DNA of 64,000 nucleotides, from assembly GCA_026874595.1 (NCBI GenBank), contig CM049318.1:18586241-18650240 (forward strand), in the 5' to 3' direction. Origin of the DNA: Sipunculus nudus (lineage: Eukaryota > Annelida > Sipuncula > Golfingiida > Sipunculidae). The notes under the pieces were generated by a model. The model saw nothing but the letters and a program-made list of their open reading frames with translations. It was not told the DNA's origin and searched no databases. Position numbers and translations under genes: made by a program. Positions 33,466 to 43,591 of the stretch are shown one piece after another; position 1 is the first letter of the stretch; each line of letters opens with the position of its first letter.

Positions 33466-35999
33466 ATATAATTAATACGGAGTTAGGTTTTTTTCTAGAC
33501 CACGGTTTACCTGCTTCCGTTGTGATTTGACTCTCCAAATTTGGATGACGTATCTGAGGCGTGCGCTTCTAGGAACAGTTTGTTTTAATTTGCGGGATCA
33601 TGCTCTATTAAGCTGAATAATTAATAATTTTAATATTTCCCCATTAGTCGTGCCTAATTCTTTTGTGCTGCAAGTTCCTCTAGGCCTGGGACGCTTTTTC
33701 AGGAGACGCCTCGGGGATTTTCACTGGCTTGTTAAGACCGTGGCGACAGCGCATGTCCTGCCCAAAAGGCAATTCACGGTCACGCGGGTCAACTAAAATC
33801 CTCATTGATCCCCCATATCCATATTGTAACGCCTCTAAAGGAATTGTCTCTCTCAAAAGGAAGTAAAGGTTTTTAATCCAAAGACCACATGACTCCGCTT
33901 TCAATGCGAGGGCTTTGCAGTTTGGTCAACACAGGGCACTGACATTAGTGATGGGACCACCGTTTGACAAATTTTGTATGGGTTACAGGTATGTTGATTT
34001 TTATACATTCAAAATTATATTTCCATGATAATCATGGTTTAAAAGGTTCGGCCGAGTCATGTGCCCCAAAACTAAATTATCATTCGAGTTGGGGGGGGGG
34101 GGGGGGTTCATTCTATTTATTTCAAACATCTTTTACCAGGATAACCTATATTTAGCTCATTTGCTGGTTTTCAACAGGGTCCTGGATAAAGTTTGAAGAT
34201 ATAAAATGAATAAAATATACATCATACAGATACAGATTAAACATGACATATTGCTATATATATATTAAATACATAGTTCAAAATATAGCGCAAACGATTA
34301 AAAGATGTTATGCAGTAATGGAATATAGTCGTTACGTTGAAGAAATTGAAAATAAAATAAAATACATATCAATCTCATGAAATTGATGAAAGGTAGATTT
34401 ATGGTAATATACAAGTTAGAATAATATAAAATTGTGCTATTGTCGCATCAAACATCTATATAAACGCTTAAAATGGCCATGATCTGAGGCATACTTTAAG
34501 GATAAAGGCAGCTGATTCCATAGATATGGACCTGCATAGCTAAAACTAGATTTAAAACGTTCACGCCTGGGCCTGGGTAAAATCAAATTATGGCTGTCAG
34601 CAGACCGTGTTTCATATGGCATCCGTTGCAACCTGAGAACAGTTTTAAAATATTCAGGTACATCGTCAGACAAACATTTATATACAATTGAACACAAAAA
34701 AATACCGATACCTTTCTTCCACGGTCATCCAACCTAGTTGTTTAACTGATGACGCAGACGAAGTGTTATTATCAAGTTTTTTTTGTGACGACGCGTGCGG
34801 CTTTGTTCTGAAGCTTTTGGACTCTATTTAAATAAGATTTAAAACAATTGCCCCAAACAGATATGTGGTAATCTATGTCACTTTGAAAAAGGGCAAAATA
34901 TAAGTAATTCAGGCTGATAGTCGACAGTATCTTACTGAGGCTTAAGAGTATTCCTAATTTAGATTTTAATTTTTCGCATAGAAGCTGAATATGCTCTCTT
35001 CAAGTCAGATTAGAGTCAATGATTATACCTAATAATTTCGTACTCTGGATAGGATGTAATGTGATATCATTTATAATGATCTCTAAATCGGGAGATCGGG
35101 TTTTCTGATTTTGGCCGAATAAAAGTACCGTGGATTTTACAGGGTTTATACAAAGTCGGTGATTATGTAACCACTCAAGAGCGATGTCAATAAGTTTCTG
35201 AAGGGGGTTAGTCGCCTCAGTGGGTGAATCTGAGGAAGGATATATTGAGATGTCATCCGCATATATCATACATTTCTCTTTTAAATATTTAGGCAAGTCA
35301 TTAATATACACTAGGAATAAAACCGGACCTAGAATTGTGTCTCGAGGGGTCCCGTTATTCAAAACGCACTCTTTAAAGAGTTCTCCATTCACACATACTA
35401 ATTGTCTTTTGTTAGACAAATAATTTTTAAACCAAATAAGTTCAGTATTGATGACGCCGGATTGTTTTAGTTTGCTTAATGAAATTGAATGATTCAGGCT
35501 CTCAAATCCTTTTCTTATGGCCATGAAGCAAGATGCAGTTTATGTTTGTTGAACATTCATCTATTACTGTGTGCAGTGCGAGAGGCGCAGATCTATTCTA
35601 ACTCAACAATCATATATGTTTGTTAAGATACGTTGTCTGTAGGGACGGTGAAACATGAAAAAAATATCACCAGTACATCTTTAAATTGATAACAAACTAT
35701 AATCTGTAGTCAGGGCGTACAGACCTCCACCAGAATCTCCTATAATATCAGCCATGTGTTCACGTATATGCGTTTTATGTGTGAACACTTGTCATGCTTC
35801 AGTAACACGAGTTCACCTTGCGAGTGGCAGAACAAATAAATACGAACGGGTGGCTTCCACACAGGGAAAGGAATGGTCCTTTTTCATAATGGTTTAATTA
35901 GAAGATAAATTGTCATGATTCTTATAAACTCCAAAATGAAATGGACTACTGATATGTTTTTACCTCAACCTTCTACAAATGGTCAGCAAAACATTTTTC
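33466..35999 (+). mobile_element. Helitron-like element, copy B (plus), interrupted by a LINE
   Basis: Homologous to copy A in opposite orientation from about 33,466 (TTTTTTCTAGACCA-type start) to the G run at 34,090-34,107. A CR1-type LINE piece (about 34,125-35,640) then interrupts it. Homology resumes at about 35,640 with ACAGACCTCCACC, TGTGTTCACGTAT and GGTGGCTTCCACA-type blocks. It lacks the terminal hairpin and runs straight into copy C, so B and C lie in tandem. Confidence 0.5.
34125..35640 (-). mobile_element. CR1/L2-type LINE, 5'-truncated, inserted in copy B
   Basis: Reads on the minus strand. The RT part (35,000-35,524) has RKGFESLNH, NGTPRDTILGPVLF and the catalytic MIYADD box, then INPVKSTVLLFG and TKLLGI. 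A separate frame (34,437-34,697) holds the typical C-terminal region ETRSADSHNLILPRPRRE and GPYLWNQLP. The 3' end carries the CR1-like tail GGTTATCCTGGTAAA, near 34,125. The first catalytic Asp region reads AIRKGF, so it is degraded. A copy sits at the same place in the right arm. Confidence 0.75.
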
Positions 36000-37478
36000 G
36001 CCTGTCACGCTTTTTCAGGAGGCGACCTATAATCCCCAACGAACCCCATTTCCATTTTATCGCCTGTTAAGGAACTTTACTCTGTCAAAAGGAAGTAAAG
36101 ATTTTAAATTCAAGCGCGGAAAAAAATGTCCACATGAATCTTTTAATAGGGAGCATATTTCCCTTGAGTGGACACAAAGAGCTTAGACCCTTTACACGAG
36201 CACCGTTTTATAGGTTTACATGCAGGTATGTTGATTTTTATACATTCAGAAGTATTTTTCTTTGATTACCATAGTTTTAATAGTTCGGCCGATTTATGGG
36301 TTGTTTAAAAAAGTTTTTTTTTTCAAAAAGGAAGCACGGGGGGGGGGGGGTTGCACACACTTCTAAGGGTCCTCAATCTCTTAATGACTTTGAAACCCCC
36401 GCCAGAATCTAATAATCATGAAGTCGTTCGTTCAAATGTTCGTAAAACATTGTCATGGTTCAGAAACACGGGTTCACCAGACGAGTGGCAGAACAACTGC
36501 ATACGAATGGGCGGCTTTTGCTCGGGGACAAAGGAATATCCCCTTATAATTATTCCTTTGTGGAATTATGATTATGGCACTTAAGAAAAAAATATATTAT
36601 GTTGATTCCGATTACCTCCAAAACTGGTATGGATTACGGATGCAGTTTTATTCTACACCTCTACAGATTTTCAGCAAAATCTGTATGTTACATTTTGTGA
36701 GAATTTGCTGAAAGACAATGAAAAGAAGCAAGGCTCCAGTTGGTTTCTTTGCTAAATGTTTTTATCGAAATATATCAACATGCCTTCCTTTTATCTGGGT
36801 AAGTTGTCAATTTTGTATCAGACCTGCTTATTCCATGACAATTTACAGTACTTAAAGCAAAAATGTAATACTGTTGGAATATATTTTTCTGGGCTTATCC
36901 TTCTCACATTGGTAGCCATACGTTTCGCGTACAAGAGACTTCAACGACATATGCATGTGAATACAAATAACGCATGTGTCTCTTAACATGCCTTAGACTA
37001 TACTCTCAACTGTCTACACTGAATAAACATCGTGTATCATGATGTCGCCTGAGCTTCAACTTATACAAAACATCTTTTATATCATTTCGTGGTAGACTGC
37101 TTCTTTATACAATCGTTATATCTACGATATTTTCCAAGCAATGAAGCTGTCGGACCTATGTTTTCTATCGGAAAAAAGACTACTCGCTTAAAAATGCGTA
37201 CACCCTGTATATGCCTCATGCCTCTTTCAAAATTTTTTTTTTGTGTGATTTCTGGAAAAGAATATTTTTTTTGTATTAATATTTTTGGGGAGGGTGTTCC
37301 TGGATAATTCTTGCAGAAGTAATCTTTATATCATATAAGTGAAACACATGACAAAAGTTCCTGCAAAAATCTTAGGATTAAATATGCGTCATTTAGTTCC
37401 TATCAGCTCATTACAAATATATGCATGAGATAAACTGATTATCTTAGAGAACCGTGGATTTTCCACGGGAGCTGCTAG
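36000..37478 (+). mobile_element. Helitron-like element, copy C (plus)
   Basis: Begins with TCACGCTTTTTCAGGAGGCG, like an internal point of copies A and B, so it is 5'-truncated or shares that start. It ends with a perfect hairpin (CCGTGGA, TTT, TCCACGG) followed by GAGCTG and CTAG at 37,475-37,478, next base T. These are Helitron-type 3' features. It holds a G run at 36,340-36,350 and an open frame (36,756-36,986) with a hydrophobic stretch that copy A shares only in decayed form. Confidence 0.55.
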
Positions 37479-38217
37479 TATATATTAATAAGGAGTAACA
37501 CAGAAGTCTGAGAGTAAAACGGGGAGAACATTTAGAGTCTTTAATGAATTTATTGTTTCATTATTTTTTCAAACTTATTTAACAATGACGGTATTGCATA
37601 GTTAGTATGCTTTATTACTTAAAGGAAATTTATGTAAACATATTTGACTTAATTACCAACGGATGTTATTTCTTTACATTCTTGTAGTTCTATTGCATCG
37701 ATAAATGGACCAGTCCGCTTGGTCCACACTTAGTGCGGGACTGCCCATAGCGGGACCGGACCACAACTCATACATAAGGCAATAAAGATATATTTTCTTT
37801 AACTTCTTACTTTTTATCTAATATTCCCATGTTTATCCTAATTGGTTATATACATCAGTATACTTTTTTTGTAAAACATCCGAAATTTGTATTAATGAAA
37901 TGATTTACTTCCAAAAATTACACTAATGGAATGCATTTGCAGTCTAGATTACCATCATAGTGCTTAAATGAGGTCATTTGTGGACACGAGTTAAAGATAT
38001 GTTATCATGCAAGATAAACAAGACCTACAGGCCTAGTGCCAACCTATGCAATGGGATATACATCAGATATAATGCTTTCAAATAGAACCATTTCTTTTCA
38101 AATGCAAATGTGCCATGTATATGTACAATGCAAGTATTAAACATTTTGAACCCGAGTATAAGCACCAATTACAAAAACGTCACTCCTGATATACTGGCAT
38201 TGATATACACAACACAC
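37479..38217. other. Intron sequence, GGACC-rich block
   Basis: No gene. At 37,705-37,775 a GGACC/GGTCC-rich block resembles that at 33,080-33,215. These two blocks bracket Helitron-like copies B and C. Confidence 0.4.
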
Positions 38218-38680
38218 AATGATTGTAGCTAGCACAACTAGTCTTGTGTAGGAGAAAGCCGTCGAAAATGTATGGACGTGCAAATTTCAGGCAGATACTT
38301 CAAACCAATCTTGGGCTATGTGCACAGATGCATGAAACAGCTGTAGCTGATGCCACAAATCTTGTATACAAAAAACTATCCGAGATGTTTCGACATGCGT
38401 AATATCAGGCATATATGTCAAATCACCCCTGAGAAATAAGCAGGACCATACACTATGCAAAAATGATTGTAGGTGGCGCCAACAGTCTTGAATACGACGA
38501 AGCTATCCGATATATGTATAGATATTCCCAATTTAGGCTGAAATATCAAATCCCTCCTGAAAAATTAGCAAGTACATACGCTGTGCAAAAATCATTGTAG
38601 GTGGCTACACCAATCATGTGTACGAGAAAGCCATCAAAGATGCATGGACAGGTCAAAATTTCAAGCAGATACATCATACT
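38218..38680. repeat. Diverged tandem repeat, about 120-130 bp units (left)
   Basis: About four units starting near 38,218, 38,338, 38,463 and 38,590. Each has an ATTGTAG(G/C)TG-type start, a CTTGTGTA/CTTGAATA-type block, GATGCATGGACA-like words, and a TCAGGCAGATA-like block. Units are clearly diverged. The mirror is at about 54,450-54,935. Confidence 0.7.
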
Positions 38681-40251
38681 TCTCTTGAGTCCAGTGCACT
38701 GGGCTGACTAATCTCAGCTGAGGCAGGCAGTTGCCCTAAGTCAAGCAAAGCTAATTACCAGCAGCTACTGCACTGAGATAACTCTTGACCTATACCTGGC
38801 TGCACTAAGTGGACTCTTGACCTATTATAACGTCTCATACAGTTGGCATTCTGCCAAGTCTGCCAAGCTATTAATAAAGACAAACAAAATTTTTGCATGT
38901 GGTTAAATTTGTGTATACATACTGAAAGATAAGATTTTGGCTACTTTTTTCAAGTTGCATATTCATAAGATTTTTTTTTTTTATTCATTTTTTTTATAAT
39001 ATATGCCTGCTTTGTTGAAAGCAAAATCAGAATACAGTTATATTTTATTCATGGATTTATCTTGCACATAAACTGGATATGGAACCATGCAATTATTTAA
39101 GTTGCCTGTACAGCTTTGCTTATATATCTAAAGAGCTCAGTTTGTTAATACGATAAATCTGCTAGCCATGTTTACCAAAGTATCTTACATTACTTTCATG
39201 GTGCAATAATACTGCCAAAATGCAATTATGTAAACTTTAACAAAGGCCATCTAAGAATAATGTTTGTACAATGTAACAGAAGTTGAAACAAAAATTTTGT
39301 AGAAGATAACTTTAGCAGCCATCAGTTTGAAATATACTTACTAATGGCCACAAGACCAAGCAATTTCACTTTTCTATGACTCTATCATAAATCAATGAAC
39401 CCAATTTATTCTTATATAATTGAAATAACCCTATTCTAGAATAATTCATGGGTAAAAAAATCTAACCATTTAGCTGGGCAGTTTCATCTTAAAACATTTT
39501 CAGGTGTAAGAGGCAAAAATTTTGATTTTTTTTGCACGTAAAAAACAGGGCAATGTAGGTGGAGCCACAAAACTTCAATTTCAAATATAAGTCATGTGAC
39601 CAGCATTTGCACAAAATCTGGTGATGCTAGCTCCTATCGTTTTTGAGACTGTTATGTTAGTATGCTTACTTGACCAAATGACTAAGTTCAAATTCCAGTA
39701 ACTAGGCCAAAATTCAGTGAACCAAAACAATTTGAACAAGCTTGAAACAGCTCGTCTCTTGGATTATTTTGTGAAAAATTGCACAATTTGGCTGAATGAT
39801 CACGGTAAAGATTTTCAAAGGTTTTCAAGCTTTCCCCCTAAAATGAAATTTGATGCAGGTGGCGCCACGAAAAGCTCAATCCATCAACATTTGTTTTAGG
39901 ATTGATATATGCGTAAAATTTGGGAATGCTAGCTCCTACTTTTCCTGAGAAAATATTGGTTAATGTACTGATGACCGATGACCAAAACTAAGCAAAATCC
40001 GATAGAGATTCTGGGAGATACATATCATCATCATATCTACAATGTACAATAAAAACGGTCCTTATTATGATTTTTTCTTCTACCAAACTAATCTCCCATT
40101 TTGTAAATGAAATCTGTTGTCAAGCCACCAACTTTTTCTATGATTCGTATGCTATTCCTATCATGATATTTATTTATAGGTCTCTTGGTTTATTGATCAC
40201 TTGGAGACCAGGCTTGAAACATTGTCAACAATATTAAAGCAGAGACTTAAC
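38681..40251. other. Intron sequence with GGTGGCGCCAC-type modules, no gene
   Basis: Stretches near 39,557 and 39,857 contain GTAGGTGGAGCCAC and GCAGGTGGCGCCAC, motifs also found at 38,472 and 44,762. This suggests a family of related repeat modules. The short open frame at 39,717-39,899 is part of this repeat; it recurs inverted at 53,228-53,410. Confidence 0.5.
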
Positions 40252-40395
40252 CTGGACATGGTCCGCTGTCGCATGATTGAGTGTCTGTAGTGTCCCCTCG
40301 GCAGTTGACAGTCCGACAGCTCCGTGTCCGCCTTCTCCCGCCAGGCCCACATGAGGCGTCACATACACCAAAACTGCTCCATTCTCCCCAGATAC
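40252..40395 (-). CDS. TSP1-domain exon 7 (left gene only)
   Basis: A TSP1 repeat: IWGEWSSFGVCDASCGPG, then RRTRSCRTVNCRG and QSCDSGPCPG. WGEW and CDASCG are intact. Acceptor AATGTAG, donor G/GTTAAG, phase 1-1, 144 bp. Missing from the right arm, inside an indel of about 1.7 kb. Confidence 0.92.
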
Positions 40396-40502
40396 CTACA
40401 TTTGCTATTTGAAAAAAAAATTGAATGCTTTCTATAGGAATGTGAAATTTTAAAATTGTAGGATTGAAGTAACAGGGCAATAAAGTTTACCCATTTCCCT
40501 TT

Positions 40503-40506
<4 letters not shown>

Positions 40507-40550
<44 letters not shown>
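40507..40550. repeat. (TA)n microsatellite
   Basis: About 22 TA units in the intron between TSP1 exons 6 and 7, within the segment missing from the right arm. Followed directly by the dispersed repeat at 40,553-40,640. Confidence 0.95.
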
Positions 40551-40552
<2 letters not shown>

Positions 40553-40640
40553 CAGGGCTTTTAGGAACGCGGGAATAAGCGTCTCGGATGCTCAAAATAT
40601 TTCGGACGCTCGGAAAAGGGGAAAGAAGCGCAAAATTCTG
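40553..40640 (+). repeat. Dispersed repeat, copy 2
   Basis: Matches the minus strand of 4,010-4,090. It starts directly after the (TA)n tract. Confidence 0.6.
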
Positions 40641-40965
40641 GCTGTATCACTTAGCGGACTATAATTTTTCCTTGTCGCAGTCATTGACCATAAGCCAGCT
40701 GCCTCTCTCCGACCAGTCAGTTGTGAAATCTTGACTGACAACTGAGTTATACATTTGAACATTATTTAATAATCATAATGGCACGATTTCTTAATATATA
40801 ATAATGCGAAAATGACACATAATACCAATACTCAAAGATTCAGTTTTACACTAACATTCATAATAAAACACAGATCATCTCCCCTTGGGATCCCCCAAAC
40901 CTGGACTCTTCAAATTTTATTCCTATTGAAAGACACACACACAAATATATATATATAATTCCGTA

Positions 40966-41078
40966 CTACCTGGGCACTAGCCAAAATTACAATACAGTGT
41001 ATTTGATTCATGTTTCGGTGTTACTTGGTCAGAAGCCAATATTACAACACCGTGTATTTGTTATTGCTTTATTGTTAC
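40966..41078. repeat. Triplicated exon-6 donor region (about 55-bp units)
   Basis: Starting at 40,966 and 41,021, two copies of a 54-55 bp unit precede the true exon-6 3' end at 41,075. Each carries TACCTGGG or TACTTGGT, then AGCCAA, ATTACAA and GTGTATTT. On the minus strand these are the last codons of exon 6, its donor and the start of the intron. Confidence 0.75.
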
Positions 41079-41228
41079 CTGGGCACAAGCCAAGATTACA
41101 AGCCCGTGTATTTACGGTTGGCCCGACACAGTCAACAGTTCGACAGGTCCTGGTTCTTTGCGCTGTCCCCGTGCCGCAGGAGGCGTTGCATGGGCTGAAC
41201 TGTCCCCAGTCCGACCATACGTTTGGAA
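41079..41228 (-). CDS. TSP1-domain exon 6 (left gene only)
   Basis: A TSP1 repeat: NVWSDWGQFSPCNASCGTG, then RTRTCRTVDCVG and RACNLGLCPG. CNASCG is an intact O-fucosylation site and also an N-glycosylation sequon. Acceptor CATTTAG, donor G/GTAACA, phase 1-1, 150 bp. Missing from the right arm together with exon 7. Confidence 0.92.
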
Positions 41229-42337
41229 CTAAATGAGAAAATATTGACATCAAAAGGTGATTATGGCTTTTAAAGAAAAAAAATCACATTTTGATAGCTT
41301 ATACAGTGTTTTGTTTACAGCACTATGAACACTTTTATTATAATATATACCCCGGTTGCCTTTTGTCTGCTAGGGTTTTGAATTTGCGATATTTGAAAAA
41401 AAGTGGAATAATCGAGGAAAGCAAGGAGAAATGTAAAATTTGAAATGTATTATCAATAATAAAAGACCACATGTGTTCAGATATTGTTACTATAAATTAT
41501 ATCCTATATTTCAAATTATCTGTCATCAATAAACAACATTTATTCGGTTTTCTTTTGTGTCCCTGTCCAATTTTTAATAATTTGTCCACATATTATTTGA
41601 TATAATTAATTTATATTATACAGGTTCGTGTATGATTTTATATGGTGATATCGTGAAAATGTATCCCTTGCCATACGATGAACAAAATCGCAACTTCAAA
41701 GAACCGCGAATCTTAAGGTCAACTCAGTTAGTTAACGGAGAAAAACAAGTTTAGAGATGGTCGTTATATTGAAAGATAATACCATGCATGGCCAACATCC
41801 TGATTTTAAATATTCAATAAAAAGGTTAAGGTAGGGGACGGCAGTTTTCAATGTTCACCTTATCTGAACTAACCTGAACCAACCTGAATACAATCCCATG
41901 CCGCGTACTATTTTTCTGCAAAACGACCATGGTTATTAAAGCCAACTGAATATAAGGCAATACCAAGGGACTATTTCTACGTAATGAACCCTATTTGTAT
42001 GGTGGTTATATTATAGCACTCCGATTTATGAGGATTATAAAGATAAAAGCTTAATCAAACTTCCTTGCTTTTACCTAAATATTCATGCACGCTACAAGGT
42101 TTATGCAATAATTACTGTGTCCTTCTGTTTCCTGGTCAACAAATCATTAAGGGCAATTGCAATTTATAAAGGGATAAAAATGAATTATGAATATTATAAA
42201 TGTACCCTGTTAAGAGGACATCCCGTGTTGATTGATTTGATTGACGCACTGGTCTGTGTTTACTCACCAGGAGATTGTCCGTCATCGTATATACGGAACA
42301 TTATTGCCTTGCAAGGATATGATCCGTTATTACATGT
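41229..42337. other. Intron sequence, no gene
   Basis: AT-rich intron between TSP1 exons 5 and 6. The open frame at 42,117-42,350 has no recognised domain and recurs inverted in the right arm at 52,450-52,682. The left end of a 742-bp right-arm deletion maps to about 42,338. Confidence 0.5.
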
Positions 42338-42390
42338 ACGCGACTTGTGACTTATGAGGACAAGAACTGTTATTGCAAGTATTGGAAGGT

Positions 42391-42975
42391 GGACTTACCA
42401 GTACAAGAATTGTTATTGAATATATTGCAAGATGTTGACTAACTGGACGATGATTATTATTCCATGTATTGGAAGGTATTGACTTGCCAGGATAAGGACT
42501 GTTATTGCATGTATAGGTAGGTATTGACTTAGCAGGATAAGGACTGTTATTGCATGTATTGGTAGGTATTGACTTAGCAGGATAAGGACTGTTATTGCAT
42601 GTGTAGGTGGGTATTGACTAAGCAGGATAAGGACTGTTATTGCATGTATTGATGTTGACTCATCAGGGCAAGAGCTGTCATTGCATGTGTTGGAATTTGC
42701 TGACTTACCAGGATAAGGACTCATGTTGCTGGCATTTGAAGGTACTGACTTAACAGGGTACCGTCTGTTATTGCATGTAATGGAAGGTATTGATTTACCA
42801 GGACAAATAATATTATTAAATGCATTGAAAAGTATTGACTTACCAGGATAAGGACTGTTATTGCATGTTGTGGAAGGCATTGCTTAACCAGGGTGACAAT
42901 AGTTATTGTATGTATCTGCAGGTGGTGATTATGAGGACAAGGACTGATAGCATGTGTAAGAAGGTATTAACTTAC
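42391..42975. repeat. 45-bp minisatellite built from the 3' end of TSP1 exon 5
   Basis: Units start at about 42,481, 42,526, 42,571, 42,616, 42,657, 42,702, 42,747, 42,792, 42,837, 42,882 and 42,927, mostly exactly 45 bp apart, with weaker units on either side. Each resembles the last codons of exon 5 plus its donor. Read on the minus strand they give a 15-residue period such as TCNNSPYPGKS, next to TCDNEPCPGK in the real exon. Absent from the right arm. Confidence 0.85.
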
Positions 42976-43119
42976 CAGGGCATGGTTCGTTATCGCAGGT
43001 ACGGGACTGTGTTGACTGTCCTGAGCACGGGCGTCTGATGCAGGACCTAGTTCTTTGTTGATTTCCCTTTCCACACGTGACGCTGCACGCTCTGTAGGCG
43101 CTCCATTGACCCCATATAC
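42976..43119 (-). CDS. TSP1-domain exon 5 (left gene)
   Basis: A TSP1 repeat: IWGQWSAYRACSVTCGKG, then RTRSCIRRPCSG and RTCDNEPCPG. CSVTCG intact. Acceptor AATTGTAG, donor G/GTAAGT, phase 1-1, 144 bp. Reading past the donor meets a stop in the first minisatellite unit. In the right arm only the first 39 bp of this exon survive. Confidence 0.92.
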
Positions 43120-43591
43120 CTACAATTTTATATAGGTTTTCAGTTCGCTTTGCAAAATAAATTAGATTTAAATCATATTTCCTAAATATATTAAATATTT
43201 ATTTTAGAATGATATTATTTTTCTGTACCATTTTCATGTAAAAAACATGAAAATCATAAGTATTGCTCAGGATGAATAACTTAGTAATATATTGCATTTT
43301 AACTTAATATCTCTTTTATTTACCTTTTTATTTGTAAATCATAATGCTCCGGATGAATTACCTAGTGATATATTGTATTTTTAATATCTCATCTAATATC
43401 AAATACCATCGTCTTTGCTTTGTTTAGCTTCGGCCCTAACAATCAGGGACCAATGTAATATGATTTTCAAACCTCAGACGGCTTGTCTACATAATTCATC
43501 AGGTTGGATATGCCATGCATTGGCATCAATTTAACCCAGGCTGTTTACAATTTTTATACGTTGCCTTACAAAAAAATAATGTCTTGTTTTT
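43120..43591. other. Intron sequence; site of exon 4b loss
   Basis: Between TSP1 exon 5 and the GCCCCCGCC-type element. At about 43,195-43,205 the right arm contains about 610 bp more, including a complete TSP1 exon. No gene here. Confidence 0.6.

Noticed and set aside
36756-36986. ORF with a hydrophobic segment, present in both arms
   Set aside because: It lies in a Helitron-like repeat and its equivalent in copy A is decayed; protein-level conservation could not be shown.
42413-42880. 155-codon minus-strand ORF
   Set aside because: It is the 45-bp minisatellite read through because 45 is a multiple of three; no independent coding evidence.
42391-42975. Regularly spaced repeat array that might look like CRISPR
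   Set aside because: The units are contiguous 45-bp tandem repeats without distinct spacers, in an intron of a eukaryotic gene, and resemble the adjacent exon end.
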